Shown here: piece by piece, positions 6,238 through 8,603 of the stretch | How positions within the stretch are numbered: the first letter of the stretch is position 1 | How the letters are laid out: every line of letters begins with the position of its first letter | Assembly: GCA_937880065.1 (NCBI GenBank) | Contig: CALFMA010000075.1 | Span: 1-8,603 of the forward strand | DNA: 8,603 nucleotides | DNA from: an uncultured Ruminococcus sp. | Lineage (GTDB): Bacteria; Bacillota_A; Clostridia; Oscillospirales; Ruminococcaceae | Direction: 5' to 3' | Translations under genes and position numbers: made by a program | Notes under the pieces: generated by a model | What the model was told of the DNA's origin: nothing | What the model saw: only the letters and a program-made list of their open reading frames with translations | Databases searched by the model: none

Positions 6238-6726
6238 ATGGAAATTTTATCAAAATTCAAAGAGGGTTTCTGGGGATTTGACTGGATAATCCTCCTTGTT
6301 GCAGTTATAAATATTCTGCTTTTCCTTGAAATAAAGCGTATGAATGGCGAAATATCTGGAAATCTCAAAGAACTCGAAAAACAAGGAAATCTCCTTGCCA
6401 CCAATAAGGCTTATTCGCAGTTCACTAAACGATACACAATTTTCCTGACGATTATCTCAATTTTTCCTCTGCTTGGTATGCTCGGCACCGTATGGTCACT
6501 CCTGAGCCTTGATATCACGGTAATTGACGACAATCTGAAATCCAACTTCTTTGCGGCTCTGACTTCCACAGCATGGGGAATTATTTGTGCTGTTGGCTTT
6601 AAACTGGCAAATTCTCTTATTTCCACATCTGTTGAAAATACAATCCAAAAGCTTGAAACTCTTATAAATAGGTTTGAAGATATGGAAATATCCTCGGAAA
6701 ATCAAAAAAGCAGGGTTGAAATATGA
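6238..6726 (+). CDS. Compact TolQ/ExbB-family proton channel subunit
   Basis: TolQ/ExbB/MotA-type proteins form the inner-membrane proton channel that drives a partner subunit. The 162-residue product has three helices, about 16-32, 66-91 and 104-128. The family signature is clear: FPLLGMLGTVW (76-86) in helix 2 and ALTSTAWG (107-114) in helix 3. T84 and T111 correspond to the conserved pore threonines of ExbB/TolQ. The cytoplasmic loop between helices 1 and 2 is only about 33 residues, against roughly 90 in Escherichia coli TolQ/ExbB, so the protein is a minimal form. It shares a 4-base ATGA overlap with the ExbD-like gene, so translation is coupled. No TonB, TolA or outer-membrane gene is near, and the host looks Gram-positive, so the energy consumer is unknown. 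It is too short, and its partner too unlike MotB, for a Zorya ZorA or flagellar MotA. Confidence 0.85.
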   Translation: MEILSKFKEGFWGFDWIILLVAVINILLFLEIKRMNGEISGNLKELEKQGNLLATNKAYSQFTKRYTIFLTIISIFPLLGMLGTVWSLLSLDITVIDDNLKSNFFAALTSTAWGIICAVGFKLANSLISTSVENTIQKLETLINRFEDMEISSENQKSRVEI

Positions 6727-7283
6727 AAAAAAGAGAGATATTTCTTGACTTCACATCTCTCCTTGATGTAATTATGATTATTCTTTTCTTCTTCATTCTG
6801 TTCAGCACCTTTGAAATTGATGAAGCTACAAAGGCGGCAAATCAGACAAAAGCTGAATATGAAACTAAAGTTGATGAAGCCGAGGCTGTGCTTGCTGAAT
6901 ACCAAAAAGAAAAGGACAAGCTTTTGAGCATTGACAAAAATGCTGTTAAAAATCAGGAGGCACTTCTCCAATATCAAGGGCAGATTTTAACAATTAATCT
7001 CTATAATAAATTCGATGATGATACCCTTTACATCAATATCAAAAAAGGCGAAAACAAATTAGACGAATTTATTTACACAGAGTCTGTTGATATGAAAACC
7101 CAATTGACAGATATTCTTAAAATGACAGAGTTCACAAATGACGATGTTATTATTTGTAATTTAACTTATAACGGCGATGATTTATACTCCGCCAATGCCG
7201 TTAAAAAAATTGAAAAAGTTGTAAACGATTTGCAAAAGGAATACGAAAATTTCTATTTTGCGGCAATTAATATTTCAAAGTGA
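6723..7283 (+). CDS. ExbD/TolR-like channel partner
   Basis: This is the 186-residue partner of the preceding channel gene. Its N-terminus (LDFTSLLDVIMIILFFFIL, 8-26) matches the ExbD/TolR single helix, with D15 at the place of the proton-carrying aspartate. A charged, probably coiled-coil linker follows at about 34-85, long for the family (E. coli ExbD is 141 residues in all). The C-terminal part (about 88-186) contains DVIICNLTYNGDDLYSANAV at 141-160 and an amphipathic helix ahead of a final strand, as in the extracytoplasmic TolR/ExbD fold. It lacks an OmpA-like peptidoglycan-binding motif, so it is not MotB. The start ATG at 6723 overlaps the upstream stop. Eleven bases separate it from the next start. 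The family call is good for the N-terminus and moderate for the C-terminus. Confidence 0.8.
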   Translation: MKKREIFLDFTSLLDVIMIILFFFILFSTFEIDEATKAANQTKAEYETKVDEAEAVLAEYQKEKDKLLSIDKNAVKNQEALLQYQGQILTINLYNKFDDDTLYINIKKGENKLDEFIYTESVDMKTQLTDILKMTEFTNDDVIICNLTYNGDDLYSANAVKKIEKVVNDLQKEYENFYFAAINISK

Positions 7284-7294
7284 GGTAGATTATT

Positions 7295-7680
7295 ATGGGA
7301 AAAGAAAAGAAATCATCTTCCGGTTTCGGCTTTGTAGCTGTAATAGCTGCGGTACAGAAATCGGAATAGGCAAAGAGGGCTTAACAGGAACTGATACAGG
7401 TGTTGTTGTACAAGCCACTAATCCAAATAACAGCCAGACAGAAGTACCCGAAATTACATCACCTCAGCAGATAACAGCTGCAATCACAATTGACGGCAGA
7501 GATTACATATATAATAACAAGAAAATGACCCTCGATGAATTAATGGCAGAGCTGAATTCTGTGGACACATCGGCAGAAATATACATTACCTGCGAAAGCT
7601 CAGCCACGGTAAACGCCAAGGAAAGCCTTGAAGCTGAACTGAAATCCAAGGGGTTCAATAATATTGTTTTTAAAAGCTAA
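7295..7680 (+). pseudogene. Second ExbD/TolR-like protein gene, frame broken near its start
   Basis: A good ribosome site (GAGGTAG, 7282-7288) precedes the ATG at 7295. That frame encodes MGKEKKSSSGFGFVAVIAAV, a basic start and the beginning of a membrane helix, but stops at TAG 7367-7369 after 24 codons. From about 7351 the -1 frame is open to 7680. It encodes a low-complexity linker (GTDTGVVVQATNPNNSQ), then ITIDGRDYIYNNKKMTLDELMAEL and a final helix and strand (AELKSKGFNNIVF), which resembles the ExbD/TolR C-terminal domain. Together they would make a protein of about 128 residues. The hydrophobic run in the first frame is only about ten residues, too short for a helix, so a small deletion there looks more likely than a single miscalled base. 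No convincing slippery heptamer lies at the junction. It could be a decayed gene, a sequencing error or recoding. It belongs to the same operon. Confidence 0.7.
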
Positions 7681-7756
7681 TAGCCTTTTGGCAATGCGTA
7701 ATTATTAAAAAAGCCATTAGCTATTAGCTTTTAGCCTTTAGCTATGTGGGCGGCTG
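7678..7756 (+). repeat. Heptad intergenic repeat, copy 6
   Basis: It begins at the stop codon of the broken ExbD-like gene with TAGCCTTTTGGCAATGCGTA, sharing that module with copy 2. It continues with ATTATTAAAAAAGCC and TTAGC heptads (TTAGCTA, TTAGCTT, TTAGCCT, TTAGCTA) and ends in the tail AGCTATGTGGGCGGC (7740-7754). The tail runs directly into the terminator hairpin of the operon. Confidence 0.8.
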
Positions 7757-7784
7757 ATGTCTTATGATGTCAGCTTTTATTTTT
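7753..7784 (+). terminator. Intrinsic terminator of the ExbB/ExbD-like operon
   Basis: GCTGATGTC (7753-7761) pairs with GATGTCAGC (7766-7774), including two G-T wobbles, over the loop TTAT. TTTTATTTTT follows. The first bases of the stem belong to the repeat tail, so the element and terminator are fused. Confidence 0.75.
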
Positions 7785-7807
7785 CTGAAAATAATTGCAA
7801 TTATATG

Positions 7808-7818
7808 TAAAATATAAT
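7808..7818 (+). promoter_or_regulatory. Possible -10 region for the CPBP protease gene
   Basis: A perfect TATAAT lies at 7813-7818, 45 bases before the ATG. Its -35 box is not clear: TTGCAA at 7795-7800 is only 12 bases away. The alternative TAAAAT at 7808-7813 is 17 bases from a weak CTGAAA (7785-7790). A promoter is expected here, since a terminator lies just upstream. Confidence 0.45.
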
Positions 7819-7862
7819 AGTTGCAAGAAAAAGGGTATATATTTATTACAAGGAGAAGAAAT

Positions 7863-8525
7863 ATGACAAAGAAAAAGAAAACGAAAGTATTAATAATCTA
7901 TTCCATTATATTTTACGCTTTATGGGCGGCTATGGAATTAATTTTCAAAAATGCTATTGACAACGCATTAAAAAATGAAGTAATAACAGAATTTATGAAA
8001 GAAGTTGTTATAAAAAATCTTCTGTGGACAATACCTGCAATTGCACTTATAAAATATTTCAAAGATGATGTGTACATACCCTTAAAAGAAATGTTTTCAA
8101 CTAAGGTAAATGTTCTGAAATATCTGCCGATTTTTATTATTTTTACAATTTTTTTACTGTGCAATTCTTTTGTTCTGAACGGAAAAATTGCCATATCGGA
8201 AAGTTTCGGTATAGATGATATAATAATTTTCATATCTGTGGGATTGACCGAGGAAATTGTATTCCGTGGTTTGCTTCTTAACGTAACATTCCGTGAAGAT
8301 AAAAAATGGCAGGCTGTATTGGTAAATTCCCTTATGTTCCTTGCAATTCATTTCCCAATATGGATACACAACGGAATATTCATTACTGCTTTTACAGGTT
8401 TTAGCTTTGTACCAATTATAATATTGAGCATTATTTTCAGTTGGAGTTTTATCAAAAGCAGAAATATTCTTGTACCTATTGCATTACATACGTACTGGGA
8501 TTTGCTGCTTACAATGATTTCTTAA
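7863..8525 (+). CDS. CPBP (Abi/CAAX-type) intramembrane glutamic protease
   Basis: This is a 220-residue multi-helix membrane protein of the CPBP family (PF02517), putative metal-independent glutamic proteases related to the eukaryotic Rce1 prenyl-protein protease. The three family motifs are present: E130-E131-x3-R135 (TEEIVFRG), F159-x3-H163 (FLAIH), and H209-x3-D213 (HTYWD), which replaces the usual Hxx(x)N/B. Hydrophobic segments run at about 8-27, 52-66, 86-105, 117-130, 150-166, 172-195 and 202-219. The start ATG at 7863 has AAGGAG at 7850-7855; an upstream in-frame TTG at 7821 would place the start before the ribosome site. The gene stands alone between two terminators. Firmicute members are linked to bacteriocin self-immunity or to processing of signal peptides. 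No bacteriocin gene is adjacent. The SCIFF precursor in this window is about 6 kb away, and a link is speculative. Confidence 0.93.
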   Translation: MTKKKKTKVLIIYSIIFYALWAAMELIFKNAIDNALKNEVITEFMKEVVIKNLLWTIPAIALIKYFKDDVYIPLKEMFSTKVNVLKYLPIFIIFTIFLLCNSFVLNGKIAISESFGIDDIIIFISVGLTEEIVFRGLLLNVTFREDKKWQAVLVNSLMFLAIHFPIWIHNGIFITAFTGFSFVPIIILSIIFSWSFIKSRNILVPIALHTYWDLLLTMIS

Positions 8526-8540
8526 ACAACGGTGATTACA

Positions 8541-8557
8541 GGCGGATAATATCCGCC
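8541..8557. repeat. Dispersed palindrome, second copy of the GGCGGAT core
   Basis: GGCGGATAATATCCGCC is identical to the core of the palindrome at 4293-4317 (7-bp stem, AAT loop). The flanks differ. It lies between the CPBP stop codon and the final terminator. Confidence 0.7.
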
Positions 8558-8570
8558 CCAGTCTGTCGAA

Positions 8571-8597
8571 AAAGTCAAGCGAAAGCTTGGCTTTTTT
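8571..8597 (+). terminator. Intrinsic terminator after the CPBP protease gene
   Basis: AAGTCAAGC (8572-8580) pairs with GCTTGGCTT (8585-8593), one G-T wobble, closed by a GAAA tetraloop. Six T follow at 8592-8597. This is a strong Rho-independent terminator. Confidence 0.9.
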
Positions 8598-8603
8598 GCA
8601 TAA

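Noticed and set aside
6238..7283. Zorya anti-phage system (ZorA/ZorB)
   Set aside because: The channel protein lacks the long cytoplasmic tail of ZorA, the partner lacks the OmpA-like peptidoglycan-binding domain of ZorB, and no helicase or nuclease gene follows.
6238..7283. Flagellar stator motA/motB
   Set aside because: The helix signatures are of the TolQ/ExbB and ExbD kind, the proteins are much shorter, and no flagellar genes are near.
7297..7303. Programmed -1 frameshift at GGGAAAA
   Set aside because: The heptamer has the right form but sits at codons 2-3. Slipping there would discard the hydrophobic helix encoded only in the first frame, giving an improbable protein.

Overview
The window most resembles a chromosomal segment of a low-to-mid GC Gram-positive member of class Clostridia, probably a Ruminococcus-like member of the Oscillospiraceae. 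The reasons are a SCIFF/ranthipeptide precursor with its radical SAM maturase (a pair nearly universal in Clostridia), AGGAGG-type ribosome sites, textbook sigma-A promoters, and coding of mixed composition with AT-rich spacers. The genus is an inference.

Layout. On the minus strand, scfA (45-residue six-cysteine precursor) and scfB (SPASM radical SAM enzyme) form a unit read from about 1792 down to 135, with an intrinsic terminator/attenuator between them. Diverging from it on the plus strand, with its own promoter, is metG (methionyl-tRNA synthetase). The 370-base spacer after metG holds repeats and no gene. Then come small membrane-protein genes, all on the plus strand: a zinc-ribbon protein with two membrane helices (4471-4950), a three-helix membrane protein (4963-5550, 12 bases downstream) and a two-helix, DUF3592-like protein (5642-6067, with its own terminator). 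A separate transcription unit (promoter 6191-6219, terminator 7753-7784) encodes a compact TolQ/ExbB-type channel subunit, an ExbD/TolR-type subunit overlapping it by 4 bases, and a second ExbD/TolR-like domain whose reading frame is broken near its start. The window closes with a CPBP/Abi-family intramembrane protease and a GNRA-loop terminator.

The spacers are dominated by a modular intergenic repeat. Its core is a 7-base period (TTAGCNN, or GCTAANN on the other strand). It occurs at six places, in both orientations, with shared flanking modules (an AATTAAATGAGCC-like lead, an AGCTATGTGGGCGGC tail, and a GGCAATGCGTAAT module that also has a 7-base period). One copy carries three perfect 25-bp tandem units.

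The two most notable items are the minimal ExbB/ExbD-like proton-channel operon in an apparently monoderm bacterium, with a broken third gene, and the heptad repeat family. ScfA and ScfB act together as precursor and thioether-forming enzyme. The ExbBD-like proteins presumably form one membrane complex. No function can be assigned to the small membrane proteins between metG and that operon.
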